Shown: positions 23,736-37,034, counted from the first letter of the stretch. The stretch is DNA of 64,000 nucleotides from Isoetes taiwanensis (GCA_021234155.1 JAJEKV010000051.1:4344698-4408697), one strand, 5' to 3'. Notes: generated by a model from the letters alone, not told the origin. A program made the numbers and translations.

Positions 23736-25207
23736 ATGTGGCATAATAACAGGGGGTTTTCTTTGTGTTTTTGTACGCGTTTTACTAAGGTTTTCCTATA
23801 ATTTCGTGATGTATTCAAATGGATGTATTAATGCGTACATCTAGAGTGCACCATTTCTGAGCCATTGATTTTAGCCTTTTTTTTTCCAATGGTCAACAAC
23901 CAATGACTCACAACAAAAGCCCTTTTTTTGTGCGTGTGGTGCATAATGGTCAACAACCAATGGCTCACAACAAAAGCCCTCTTTTTGTGTGTGTGGTGCA
24001 CAATGGGCACATGAAGGGCTTGAAGGGCGCATGTAGTGCAGTTTCCCCGCCGACAACACATTTCTTATCATAACTTTTGATTTAGAGCTCTGTTTGAGAT
24101 GATTTTTATTGCGTTGGAAAGCTCTCTCTCTGGGATCTTTTTGATAGTGTATGATATGGATATGTTTGGTTAAGATATCTATGCTAAAACAGCAATTTTT
24201 TGGCCGGATTTGGTAGGCTTTCACATCCTACCAGCTGATTAATACAGGATTGCGCTATTGGATATTGTTTTATGGCTCATTCCGAATGAAGCTTGCAAAA
24301 AATTACCATGCATTTTTAGATTTTGAGGCGGTTATTAAGCAAATTCCAAGGCTTCTAGATCCTTGTGCTAACAAGCAGAAAAGTTTCCCACTTTAGTTTC
24401 TCACCACAAGAATCCATGGAGGCCAAAGGCTGCTGTTAAATTCCAGTTCAAAAATGTTTGTGTATGGGTGTTGGAAACTTTATGACTTTCAGAAAAATGG
24501 GATCAATCTGCTCTATCTTTATGGTAACTTTTACTTATGTTCTATTTGTTTTATTGTGATGAAATTCAAAAGCTACAGGTGATGAAAGCCTCAAATGAAT
24601 TCTAGTTTTTTTCTGGTTTGAATTCTAAAATTTTTGTCACACCTAAGTCCCTAAGGCCCCCGGGGCCAAAATTTTTTTTTTGCAACACAAACCATTAACA
24701 TCCAACATATAAAAATTAAATCCCCCAACACATAACAACCATTGACATTAACAACCAACACATAACTACCATTGACATTAATTAACACAACCATTGGGTC
24801 CAACACATTTAAATTAAAATCCCCCTTAAACCCCCTTTGGTTTGGGTGCATATTCACACGGGGGGTGACGTAGGGCAGCGAGAGCCCTCATAATTGTATT
24901 TTGCACATACAAAATCAACACCATATAGTATTCCGCTTGAAATCTTATACTATTTTGCGAATCTTGTTATATAGTATGGCAAATTTTGTACTTGCATACC
25001 CCACAAACGAGGAACTTTACGTACGGTGTAGATTAAGGAATAAGGGGTGAATATGCCTATCCAACAGCTCTCGTTGCCCGGAGTCACCCCCGTATGAATA
25101 TGCACCCAAACGAAAGGGGGTTTAAGGGGGATTTTAATTTAAATGTATTGGACCCAATGGTTGTGTTAATTAATGTCAATGGTAGTTATGTGTTCGTTGT
25201 TAATGTC
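23735..25207. repeat. Repeat module, copy B
   Basis: Same order as copy A: head from ATAACAGGGGGTTTTC, then a fold-back block. Here the inner inverted repeat is complete, from GGGTGCATATTCACACGG at 24,844 to GTATGAATATGCACCC at 25,107. Confidence 0.85.
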
Positions 25208-26795
25208 AATGGTGAATATGTAGCATAATAACAGAGGATTTTCTTTGTGTTTTTGTGCGCTTTTCACTAAGGTTTTCTTATGATTTCGTGATGTATTCAA
25301 ATGGATGTACTAATGCGTACATCTAGAGTGCACCATTTCTGAGCCATTGATTTTAGCATTTTTTTTTCAATGGTCAACAATCAATGGCTCACAACAAAAG
25401 CCCTTTTTATGTGCGTGTGGTGCATAATGGGCACATGAAGGGCATTGATTTTAGCCTTTTTTTCCAATGGTCAACAACCAATGACTCACAACAAAAGCCC
25501 TCTTTTTGTGTGTGTGGTGTATAATGGGCACATGAAGGGCTTTGAAGGTCGCATGTAGTGCAATTTCCCCGCCGGCAGCACATTTCTTATCATAACTTTT
25601 GATCCAGAGCTCTGTTTGAGATGATTTTTATTGCGTTAGAAAGCTCTCTCCGAGATCTTTTTGATAGTGTATGATATGGATATGTTTGGTTAAGTTATCT
25701 ATGCTAAAACAGCAATTTTTCGGCCGGGTTTGGTAGGCTTTCACATCCTACCAGCTGATTAATACAGGATTGCGCTATTGGATATTGTTTTATGGCTCAT
25801 TCTGAATGAAGCTTGCAAAAAATTACCATGCATTTTTAGATTTTGAGGCAGTTATTAAGCAAATTCCAAGGCTTCTAGATCCTTGTGCTAACAATTAGAA
25901 AAGTTTCCCACTTTGGTTTCTCACCACAAGAATCCATGGAGGCCAAAGGCTTCTATTAAAGTCTAGTTGAAAAATGTTTGTGTATGGGTGTTGCAAACTT
26001 TATGACTTTCAGAATAATGGGATCAATCTGCCCTATCTTTATGGTAACTTTTACTTATGTTCTATTTGTTTTATTGTGATCAAATTCAAAAGCTACAGGT
26101 GATGAAAGCCTCAAATGAATTCTAGTTTTTTTCTAGTTTGTGTTCTAGTCCCTAAGGCCCCGAAGGGGCCAAAAAAAATTCTTTGCAACACAAACTATTA
26201 ACATCCAACATATAAAAATTAAATCCCCCAACACATAACAACCATTGACATTAACAACCAACACATAACTACCATTGACATTAATTAACACAACCATTGG
26301 GTCCAACACATTTAAATTAAAATCCCCCTTAAACCCCCTTTGGTTTGGGTGCATATTCACATGGGGGGTGACGTAGGGCAGCGAGAGCCCTCATAATTGT
26401 ATTTTGCACGTACAAAATCAACACCATATAGTATTCCACTTGAATTCTTATAGTATTTTGCGAATCTTGTTATACAGTATAGCAAATTTTGTACTTGCAT
26501 ACTTCACAAATGAGGAACTTTACGTACGGTGTAGATTAAGGAATAAGGGGTGAATATGCCTATCCAAAAGCTCTCGTTGCCTGGAGTCACCCCGTGTGAA
26601 TATATGCACCCAAACCAAAGGGGGTTTAAGGGGGATTTTAATTTAAATGTGTTGGACCCAATGGTTGTGTTAATTAATGTCAATGGTAGTTATGTGTTGT
26701 TAATGTCAATGGTTGTTATGTGTTGGTTGTTATGTGTTAGTTGTTATGTGTTGGGGGATTTAATTTTTATATGTTGGATGTTAATGGTTCAAGTT
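25208..26795. repeat. Repeat module, copy C, with full fold-back
   Basis: The head starts at about 25,215. The fold-back block runs from about 26,150 to 26,795. The left arm CCATTAACATCCAACATAT-like ... GGGTGCATATTCACATG is matched by the right arm GTGTGAATATATGCACCC ... ATATGTTGGATGTTAATGG. Arms are near 200 bp and the loop about 180 bp. It could be transcribed into a long hairpin RNA. Confidence 0.85.
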
Positions 26796-28384
26796 TATTA
26801 CAAAAAAAATGAACACACTTTCCATTAAAACAAGTGCGGTTTTGTGTCGTCAAGCATGTCCTATGTTAAAGGCAAACCAATGTCTTATATTATAGGATCT
26901 AATCGTGGCTTTGTATCTTCAAAGTACTTTGTGTTGGAGTCAACATAATTATACTTTGGATAAAAAATTGATCGTAGTTTAATGGATAAAATCAAGACAT
27001 CTCATTTGTAAACCAATAATAGTTTTAGCTTTAAAGGAATTGCAGCGCGTGGTGGTTGCCCAATGAAACCATTGTTATTCTATGGAATAAATAGTTCAAG
27101 TTTATTACCAAAAAGAGTGAATAAATTTACCATCACAATAGATATAACTTTGTAGCAAACCCATATCTTATATTGTGCAATCTATTTTAGTTTCACAAAA
27201 AAAAATCATCTACAAAATTCGAAACTAATCCACGCAAGCTTTTACTATGCAAATTGATTTAAAAATTTTCTTTTGTATTGTTCTCTTGATTACTTAGAAA
27301 CATTAAGCTCTTTCGTTAAAAAAAAAAACTTTGGGGCATGATTCAAGCCTAACAATCTTAATAAAACACAAGACAATATTAAAGGGATTTTTTTCAAAAT
27401 CAGGTTTCAGGAATTTTTTCCAGAATCTATGGGACTCGCAAGTGTTCCAACAAACAAGAAAGAAAGACCATTGTGTTTCCATGCAGAAGCGGAAAGGAAG
27501 AACCAAGAAGCGGAAAGGAAGAACCAACGCAATGTACCACAAAAAAAGAAGATAATTTGTACATTTAATCCTTGCAAGAAAATAACAATTTAAGCTCATT
27601 GCCATTTCTTGAAGTCAGTTTGTGTAGCAATGGCTTTGATTATCAGGGGCCATGACAAGGAATGTGGTGCTGGATTAAGCAAGTAACAAACGTTCCCCAT
27701 TCAGCTAATGATCACCATCTCCAATGGTTTTGATGGATTGAAAATATCAAGAATATTTATTAACAACCAGCTTATCAAGGCGTATAGATGACATGGAACT
27801 AGTACCAAAATATAATAAATACACAGGTACATAACAGATAGCCACGAATTCTTAGAATTTCTATAGACACCAACATAACAAGCCTATTGGCTATTTGGTT
27901 GGTATGTTAGCATGCAGGAGTTTAGAGCAAAAATTTAAGACATGGCCTCTTTCGGCCCTGTGTTTCACAATGAAAACAATAATAGATAAAAATACAAGCT
28001 TGAAGATAAAAGTTACAACAAAAAAAGAAATGGCAGAAGCTGTATAGAACATATAGACCTCTGTTTTGCACAGAATCAAAAGTCTTGGCAATCCAAACTT
28101 CAAGCCACCTCTTTTGTGTGGGATTTGGACCCAATCCTAAAACCTGATAATGACTACATTCATCATTACTGCCGTTTTCAAATACATTTCTGGAAGTCGC
28201 AGCCCACCAGAGCAAAGAATCTGTTTTAATAAATGGTAACGGCGGCAGTAGAGCATAAATGTGAAGCTTAAAGGGTGCAGGGCAGATGCATAGTATAGTA
28301 AAGGAAAACAACGGAGTAACCTAAAAGGCAAAGCACTGCACTCATCTGTACCTATAGATCCTCCTAGGTTGTAGCCGAAAAAAT
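26796..28384. other. AT-rich, no gene seen
   Basis: Short frames on both strands. A minus-strand stretch near 28,110-28,050 reads KRWLEVWIAKTFDSVQNRG and might be an exon, but no family is recognised. A short duplicated 15-bp unit (AAGCGGAAAGGAAGAACCA) occurs near 27,490-27,520. Confidence 0.35.
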
Positions 28385-28519
28385 GCTCCAGCTCCTCCTT
28401 AATAAGGATCCAGTGTTAAGAATCCTCTATCTTCGAACAAACACATCAATAGAATCCAAAGCAACGATCCTGATTGTGTTCTCACCAAGATGTGGGGCAA
28501 CCTCAAAAACAAGCCTGAC
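28385..28519 (-). pseudogene. Mitochondrial ATP synthase beta-subunit fragment
   Basis: The minus strand reads VRLVFEVAPHLGENTIRIVA, then LDSIDVFVRR, a stop, and RILNTGS. This is the N-terminal beta-barrel block of the F1 beta subunit, where the intact protein has LVLEVAPHLGENTVR and RGQRVLNTGSP. The TAG replaces the glutamine codon after VRR. No further beta-subunit block was found on either side, so this is a relic of one exon or a short insertion of gene sequence. Only about 38 residues match. Confidence 0.8.
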
Positions 28520-31500
28520 ATGCATGAGAAAAAGAGAAGATTTATGGATTAGAAGCAAGAATCAACAAAATAACGCCGCACAGGGCAACAAATATACCAG
28601 ATACGATCTACAAGAAATCTCCGGCATCTTCATCATGCCCATCTGCAAGAAAACAAACATAAACAGAGAAACCGAATACAGAACAATTGCTCCACCAAAT
28701 GAAAATGCTTTATTCTCTCAATCACGAACTGCCTGAACACGACTGCCATAAGAATCTCCTTCATGGCTTCTACTTTGCTCATGCTCTTCAAGGCACACAA
28801 CCAAGGCGGCAACTCCACAAGCAAAAACGAAATCAAAATGGGGCAAAAACACAATGCCTGGGATCACAATCTTGACCGTTAATCTCCACCGTTAGTTTAA
28901 CCAATAAGATAATAGCACTAAGATCGCAATCTCGACCGTTCACCTCAGCCATTCAACCTATACTATTTTACATACGTGTTTGGGCTTTGCTTATTTTGCT
29001 ATGGACTTTTATGCTTTAATTTAAAGTTCCTTAACAAAAGTTATGGTTTTTACAAGGTGATTCCACATATTATATATAGGAAATATAAGAAAATCCATGT
29101 AAGATACATTAAGGCCGGATTTTCACCAGGGCACTGTGGCACTTCAAAAATTAAGGCCAACCAAAGGAACATTTGCACATCATAGCTACTGCACATGCAG
29201 TCTTTCACCAAGTTTAATAGGTGCTTCGCTGCCAACACATTTCAACCTACCTACCGTCGAATTTCTATTCTAGCGGGCAATATTGTCTGATAGAGAAAAA
29301 ATCGATGGCAATAAGCCTCATTTTAAGCAGGAACTCTACCCCTGCTTGTTACAACAACCCCAATCATGGCTTCTTCATGCTAGAAAGAGCACTGGGAAGG
29401 CTTGGGAAGATAGTGCAGGTATAAAAATGGCCGGAAACAGTCAACTTGTTTCATTTTTTCAAGTCAATTTGTTCAGTTTTCCTATCAATTTGTTAGAAAA
29501 ATCGTGTTCTTAGATCTTAGTTGGCATTTGTTGATCAATTAACGAGACAGGCTCTAAAATTCAACCTGGAACAACGATGGAATTGCGAAGAATTATCTAA
29601 TCTGAATTAGTCTTGCCAGCAGAAGAACCCTAAAGGGATCAAGGATCAACAAAGGCGCTCAATAATCAGTAATATGTTATGCCGTTGCTGTTAGTGAAAC
29701 TTCTAAAAGTAGAAAATGCCGGCAGCTCGGCAGCTAGACGAATTAACTTGTTGCCACCTGGAAACAACGATGCCATGTCATTTTTTAATTTGGCACTAGT
29801 GGAAATCCGGCCTAAAAGGCCAAGAAAGAACAAATATAATGAAAACTCGAGATGGACATGGCGACACTCTGAGCAGAGGACAGTTATATTATATGTTAGG
29901 TCCAGCCAATATTGGTTGTCCTTTAAAAAAGGGCTTGGCAATGCCACATGGGTATTTTGAATGTAACTTCCACTCAAGTGGAATACATTGCAATGGTGAC
30001 TTTTTAAGCATGACAAGTTTATGTTGGGTTTCTAATTAAAATTCTACGTTTAAAGTCATTGTGGAATCTCACCCTTATCTCTACTTGCATGCCAAAATAG
30101 TGGTTCTTCAGTCACGTTATCACCAATCTACATTTCCAAAACCTTTGAATAGATTACTCCATTGATCTGGCCAGCCAATGTCATGCCATCTTTGAAATTT
30201 TAGATGAAATTCTTGAAAGCCTTTCTTCAGTACCATTTAACAGATCTTGCATCAGTTATAGGAGATAGCTCCAGACGCATGTATATGGGGTTGCAACTTT
30301 GCCTTTTGCAGCCGACATGGAAGTAGAAGAGTCTTGTTCTTATATTTATGGCTATTATTGCGAAGCTGAGGTTAAGTCCTTTTCGTTCATATATTTGAAA
30401 GCATGTTTAAATTCATGTATTTTAGCTTTCTCGTCCATCCTTTACTTTCTTATACATAACTCTTCGTGCTTCGTTCCTAGCCTCTCTACTTATGGTGTAT
30501 TAATAAATTAAGGCATAGAATCATCAATTCATCTTTTGCAGCTTGATTTCTATGATGTTAGCAGTAAATTATTTTCCATTTATAAATTGTTAAGTTAAAT
30601 TATGTCAGGCAAGAGCTCTCTGCATAAACACCCATATATATCATGCAAATTAGATAGTACAACTAACTGCGATATGATAGTAGAAACCCCTACAGAAATA
30701 AAGCAATTACTTTAAAGTAAACCCCTACGTTTTGTTAGATACACAAAAAATATTACATTCTAGATGGCTTTTTAATCTTAAACAAAATAAAGAAAGGATA
30801 ATAAAAACTTAGGTGTAACTCTCCTTTCTCTGAGGTTTCAGTGTCACAATTTGCAAATAAAATATGTCTTAAACAATGGACAAAATTACTTATGCTTTGT
30901 TTGCATAATGTGCAGCCTTTCTAAACTTAACTTAGCCAACAGATTTGTCTAGTTTGTATGTAAATTCTTTTGTCTCATAGATGTGGATTAGATGTTACAA
31001 TGAAAGTTAGAATATCTACCATGAACATTGTAAATAGTATTTCTACAATTCAATTCTTCTGTTTCCACTTTCTCCTACCATGAACTAGGAAAGGCAACGT
31101 TGAAGAAAAGCAATGAGAACGGACCCAACTTACAAGTTTCCCCAGCTTATGCATACCAACGTTGGGCACCATGACTAGTACCCAAATATTGGTTTCTTCT
31201 TTGACTTAAATCTTTATCACACGCCCTTCATGTTTTGCCACACCGTCACTCATCTTTGCCATCTCACCATGCTCATGCCATGTTATCTCCCATAATATGA
31301 CACAAATAATTTGGGCTGATTGTGATACTGATAGTTAGGATGCTTATAGGGGTATTAAGCAGGATAATGACATATGGACACTTGGCATGTGGCGACAACA
31401 TGGATATGGGATCATGAGTCATGGGGATGAATAAGACATTATGGCATAAGCTTGATGATAGGGATAATGCATGACAATCAAGACAGAACATGCCCCCCAC

Positions 31501-32272
31501 CTCCCCCCCTTCCAATGTGAATTTTGTATTATCTTTTTCCCTTGATTCTTCAAGTTATGGCTTTGTTGGTCTTTCATTGCATGGTATCATGCCCGCATAG
31601 TTAAAAGGCTAAGCCACGGGTACGCCTCGAGGCTTCTTGATCAAGTGTTGAACCCCTTTGATTCAATGGAGGTAAGGAAGAGCATCAACAATACCTTTAT
31701 TTTTGAACCCTTATGACTTGTAATTATGTATTCCATGGTGGTATGAATCCCCTCATGTGATGATTCTTATGGTGGTTACGGTTGTGCTTCAAAGGGTATG
31801 CCCCCAAGGGCACATGGTATATAGGGTTTAGGGCCTCTATATTGAGTGCATGGTGGAAGTGTGAGTCACTTGTATATTGGTTGGACTAATCAGGGTAGAG
31901 TGAGTTGATCTTATAGAGCGCACTTGTATTTTTTCATGATGCATGTATGAGTTCACCTATGGGTGAGATGCTTAGATATGATTTTTATTAATTTTTTTCA
32001 TATAGCATGGTGCCCAATTTCTTGGTTGTGGCATCTAGCCAAGGGGCATTCTCTAAGGCTAGATGGTCTAGGGTTCAAAACTTGGGCATATATTGTCCAC
32101 TTGATGGTGGAACGATCCATGCATCGCAGAGCCCTCCATGTTTATCTGCTCCATGTTTTGCTCCTAGTTTTTGTCCTGCCAGCCAATTCCATAATGCCAA
32201 GATACCCTTATATGTGGCGAGGTGTGAGTCCACTCGCCCATGAAACTAAATCTCTAAATGTAGGCTGCCCAT
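28520..32272. other. Long non-coding stretch
   Basis: I see no domain, primer site or LTR pair. Frames of up to 116 residues occur on both strands near 29.7-30.0 kb without family resemblance. The part from 31.6 to 32.2 kb is less AT-rich and reads like old repeat sequence, but its boundaries are not visible. Confidence 0.35.
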
Positions 32273-32807
32273 CAGGGATAGGTTCTATACGTACGAAATC
32301 TAAATTCCTGAAGTATAAAGTTAAAAAAATATGTATTTTTTTGAAAAAGATGTATTTTACGTATTTTTTAGTCGCCGGCCGGAAAAAAAATTTCTGTTTT
32401 GCATACAAGGTTTCGCGTACGCGAAAGTTTTTTCGCGTACGCAAAACAGTAAAAACTGCATACGTGATTTTTATTTTATTTTATTTTTTATTTTATTTTT
32501 TTTTTTTTTGCGGTCGCGTACGCGAAACCTTCTGTTTTGCGTACGCAAAAACACTTTCGCGTATTTTTTTTTTTTGCTACCCGCTTTATACGGGTTTTCC
32601 AGACGCTGAAAAAAGCGTTCACAGACGCTGTTTATAGGATTTCGCATATGCGAAATTCAAATTTCAAATTCAAAAAAAAAAAAAAAATCGCGTACGAATT
32701 TTATTTTTTTTGCCGTATTTTATATGTTTTATACGGCAAATATATGCCGTATCATACAATTCATATATATTTCGTATAAAACGTACAGCGTATTGAACCT
32801 ATCCCTA
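32273..32807. mobile_element. Non-autonomous hAT-type element, 535 bp
   Basis: Terminal inverted repeats CAGGGATAGGTTC (left) and GAACCTATCCCTA (right) differ only at the outermost base. They are flanked by the identical 8-bp duplication CTGCCCAT at 32,265-32,272 and 32,808-32,815. An 8-bp duplication and CAGGG ends are typical of hAT transposons. There is no transposase. The interior holds repeated palindromes TTCGCGTACGCGAAA and TTGCGTACGCAA amid long T and A runs. Confidence 0.9.
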
Positions 32808-32956
32808 CTGCCCATAGCACAGTCTACATTTCCAGATTTTCCTTTACCAGAAAGGGGCCTTTTATGGTGCATGCTCGAATAGCCCAGTTCCCAGATCCAC
32901 AGTTGAATAGTCAATACATGTGAAAAGAAAAGTATCCACATATTTTGGAAAGGTCC

Positions 32957-33392
32957 GACGGTTAGATGTGCTACAAATGCATATCAGCTTTGCGGACCGG
33001 GTGGGGGGGAAGGGAAGAAAACATTGGACGACCATCTTGGACACTACAAGAACCGGTTGCTCCGCAGTGTTCAGACTGCAATAATACCTTAGAGATGAAG
33101 TTTTGTGGCCATCTGATATATTGTCACCTCCACGTGTTCAATTCCTAGTTGAACATGGGACTTGATACATTACTGTGGCTGTTCTAGACTTTGGACCCTT
33201 CTCCCCTTCCCATAAAAATTGGTCCCTAGGGTAATGGTAGTCTGAACACCATGGTGCAATTGGTTCGTCGGAGTATCTGGAATGGTCATCCAGTGCTGCA
33301 TCCCCCTTGTCCTCAAGGGCTGATGTGCATTTGTAGCACTTCCAACCATCTGATGTTGCGAATGACCTACCATTGTGCAAACTACAAATCAT
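32957..33392. repeat. Diverged inverted repeat at the array start
   Basis: The plus strand from about 32,957 (GTGCTACAAATGCATATCAG) and the minus strand from 33,392 (GTGCTACAAATGCACATCAG) share a block of about 150 bp in opposite orientation, including TTCAGACT and GGACGACCAT phrases. Read as protein, both give CYKC followed by APQCSDC or APWCSD. I cannot say whether this was ever coding. Confidence 0.65.
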
Positions 33393-36300
33393 TACACGTT
33401 TTTATTGTAAAAATATGCAATTTGTGATTCTAAACAATTCATAGCTATCTTGTGAAAATTAATGGATTTTAATTAGTAATGCTCGCTTTAATAGCATGCA
33501 TGATTTTGCTGGAATTGATTTGTTGGATGAAGAAAAAGTATATGTGTTGTCTGTTGTTGTTGTAGACATAGTAAAGTAGAAACATATGTGGTTTGTTTGA
33601 TGTTTATAGGATAGGTTACATGTTGATGGATGCAGCAAAACAAATTTGTCGTGTCAAATAACAATATGTCTTTAATCATGCAGGTACACAACGAAGTTCT
33701 TAACTATTGAGCTAGATGATTATTGATACACCATAACATAAGCTATAATAACACTTAATAAATCATTTGTGATTGCAAGGGCCATATTGTCATCCATGTT
33801 TCTTGAAGACAATGAATCTATCTTCGAACCATTCCATTAATCATTTAGATGAATTCAAAAAACATTACTACTTTTAATAAACTAGTAATAATTTTAGTTT
33901 GTGTTTGAAATGGTCCCATAAACTACAACTATTTTAGCAAACCACTATCTTATTATTAGCTGATATAAATAACCATGTTGTAAACCACTATCCTGGACGA
34001 CCATCCTGGACACTACAAGAACCGTTGTTCCTCAAGGTTCGACCGCAATAATACCTTAGAGATGAAGTTTTGTGGCCATCTGATATATCGTCACCTCCAC
34101 GTGTTCAATTCCTAGTTGAACATGGGACTTGATGCATTACTATGGTTGTTCTAGACTTTGGACCCTTCTCCGCTTCCCATAAAAATTGGTCCCTAGGGTA
34201 ATGATGGTAGTCCAACACCATGGTGCAATCGGTTCGTCGGAGTATCCGAATGGTCATCCAAAGGTCGCACCCCCCTTGTCCTCAAGGGCTGATGTGCATT
34301 TGTAGCACTTCCAACCATCTGATGTTGCGAATGACCTACCATTGTGCAAACTACAAATCATTACACGTTTTTAGCAAAAATATGCAATTTGTGATTCTAA
34401 ACAATTCATAGCTATCTTGTGAAAATTAATGGATTTTAATTAGTAATGCTCGCTTTAATAGCATGCATGATTTTGCTGGAATTGATTTGTTGGATGAAGA
34501 AAAAGTATATGTGTTATCTGTTGTTGTTGTAGACATAGTAAAGTAGAAACATATGTGGTTTGTTTGATGTTTATAGGATAGGTTACATGTTGATGGATGC
34601 AGCAAAACAAATTTGTCGTGTCAAATAACAATATGTCTTTAATCATGCAGGTACACAACGAAGTTCTTAACTATTGAGCTAGATGATTATTGATACACCA
34701 TAACATAAGCTATAATAACACTTAATAAATCATTTGTGATTGCAAGGGCCATATTGTCATCCATGTTTCTTGAAGACAATGAATCTATCTTCGAACCATT
34801 CCATTAATCATTTAGATGAATTCAAAAAACATTACTACTTTTAATAAACTAGTAATAATTTTAGTTTGTGTTTGAAATGGTCCCATAAACTACAACTATT
34901 TTAGCAAACCACTATCTTATTATTAGCTGATATAAATAACCATGTTGTAAACCACTATCCTGGACGACCATCCTGGACACTACAAGAACCGGTTGCTCCG
35001 CAGTGTTCAGACTGCAATAATACCTTAGAGATGAAGTTTTGTGGCCATCTGATATATCGTCACCTCCACGTGTTCAATTCCTAGTTGAACATGGGACTTG
35101 ATGCATTACTATGGTTGTTCTAGACTTTGGACCCTTCTCCGCTTCCCATAAAAATTGGTCCCTAGGGTAATGATGGTAGTCTGAACACCATGGTGCAATC
35201 GGTTCGTCGGAGTATCTGGAATGGTCATCCAGTGCTGCACCCCCCTTGTCCTCAAGGGCTGATGTGCATTTGTAGCACTTCCAACCATCTGATGTTGCGA
35301 ATGACCTACCATTGTGCAAACTACAAATCATTACACGTTTTTAGCAAAAATATGCAATTTGTGATTCTAAACAATTCATAGCTATCTTGTGAAAATTAAT
35401 GGATTTTAATTAGTAATGCTCGCTTTAATAGCATGCATGATTTTGCTGGAATTGATTTGTTGGATGAAGAAAAAGTATATGTGTTATCTGTTGTTGTTGT
35501 AGACATAGTAAAGTAGAAACATATGTGGTTTGTTTGATGTTTATAGGATAGGTTACATGTTGATGGATGCAGCAAAACAAATTTGTCGTGTCAGATAACA
35601 ATATGTCTTTAATCATGCAGGTAGACAACGAAGTTCTTAACTATTGAGCTAGATGATTATTGATACACCATAACATAAGCTATAATAACACTTAATAAAT
35701 CATTTGTGATTGCAAGGGCCATATTGTCATCCATGTTTCTTGAAGACAATGAATCTATCTTCGAACCATTCCATTATTCATTTAGATGAATTAAAAAAAC
35801 ATTACTACTTTTAATAAACTAGTAATAATTTTAGTTTGTGTTTGAAATGGTCCCATAAACTACAACTATTTTAGCAAACCACTATCTTATCATTAGCTGA
35901 TATAAATAACCATGTTGTAAACCACTATCATGGACGACCATCCTGGACACTACAAGAACCGGTTGCTCCGCAGTGTTCAGACTGCAATAATACCTTAGAG
36001 ATGAAGTTTTGTGGCCATCTGATATATCGTCACCTCCACGTGTTCAATTCCTAGTTGAACATGGGACTTGATGTATTACTGTGGTTGTTCTAGACTTTGT
36101 ACCCTTCTCCGCTTCCCATAAAAATTGGTCCCTAGGGTAATGATGGTAGTCTGAACACCATGGTGCAATCGGTTCGTCGGAGTATCTGGAATGGTCATCC
36201 AGTGCTGCACCCCCCTTGTCCTCAAGGGCTGATGTGCATTTGTAGCACTTCCAACCATCTGATGTTGCGAATGACCTACCATTGTGCAAACTACAAATCA

Positions 36301-36901
36301 TTACACGTTTTTATTGCAAAAATATGCAATTTGTGATTCTAAACAATTCATAGCTATCTTGTGAAAATTAATGGATTTTAATTAGTAATGCTCGCTTTAA
36401 TAGCATGCATGATTTTGCTGAAATTGATTTGTTGGATGAAGAAAAAGTATATGTGTTGTCTGTTGTTGTTGTAGACATAGTAAAGTAGAAACATATGTGG
36501 TTTGTTTGATGTTTATAGGATAGGTTACATGTTGATGGATGCAGCAAAACAAATTTGTCGTGTCAAATAACAATATGTCTTTAATCATGCAGGTACACAA
36601 CGAAGTTCTTAACTATTGAGCTAGATGATTATTGATACACCATAACATAAGCTATAATAACACTTAATAAATCATTTGTGATTGCAAGGGCCATATTGTC
36701 ATCCATGTTTCTTGAAGACAATGAATCTATCTTCAAACCATTCCATTATTCATTTAGATGAATTAAAAAAACATTACTAGTTTTATTAAACTAGTAATAA
36801 TTTTAGTTTGTGTTTGAAATGGTCCTATAAACTACAACTAGTTTTAACAAACCACTATCTTATTATTAGCTGATATAAATAACCATGTTGTAAACCACTA
36901 T
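33023..36901. repeat. Four tandem copies of a 967-970 bp unit
   Basis: The landmark AGAGATGAAG recurs at 33,091, 34,058, 35,027 and 35,997, giving units starting near 33,023, 33,990, 34,959 and 35,929. Copies differ at few positions, so amplification is recent. Each unit contains one complete right arm of the inverted repeat and part of the left arm. A minus-strand frame of 84-85 codons (SDGWKCYKCTSALEDKG) is open in copies 1, 3 and 4 and disturbed in copy 2. A second 67-codon minus-strand frame occurs in all four. Confidence 0.95.
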
Positions 36902-37034
36902 TCAAGTTGACAAACCACTATAGCATGTGGTTTTCTGCTATCAAATAAATTCTTGTACAAAAAACCATGTCCATCATAGTTTTTAGATTATCTAATACCA
37001 TTTTATTATGGTAGTTCATTTTTGGGTGCCTTGT

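Noticed and set aside
31963..32637. 224-residue plus-strand frame
   Set aside because: It runs through the short hAT element and its T-rich tracts; composition is that of low-complexity DNA (Phe/Lys/Tyr runs).
33170..33373. Minus-strand frames repeated in each tandem unit, as real genes
   Set aside because: They recur only because the DNA is repeated; one copy is disrupted and overlapping frames are equally open. No start context or family supports coding.
33023..36901. CRISPR-like array
   Set aside because: The units are near 970 bp with no short repeat and spacer pattern, and this is a plant nuclear sequence.
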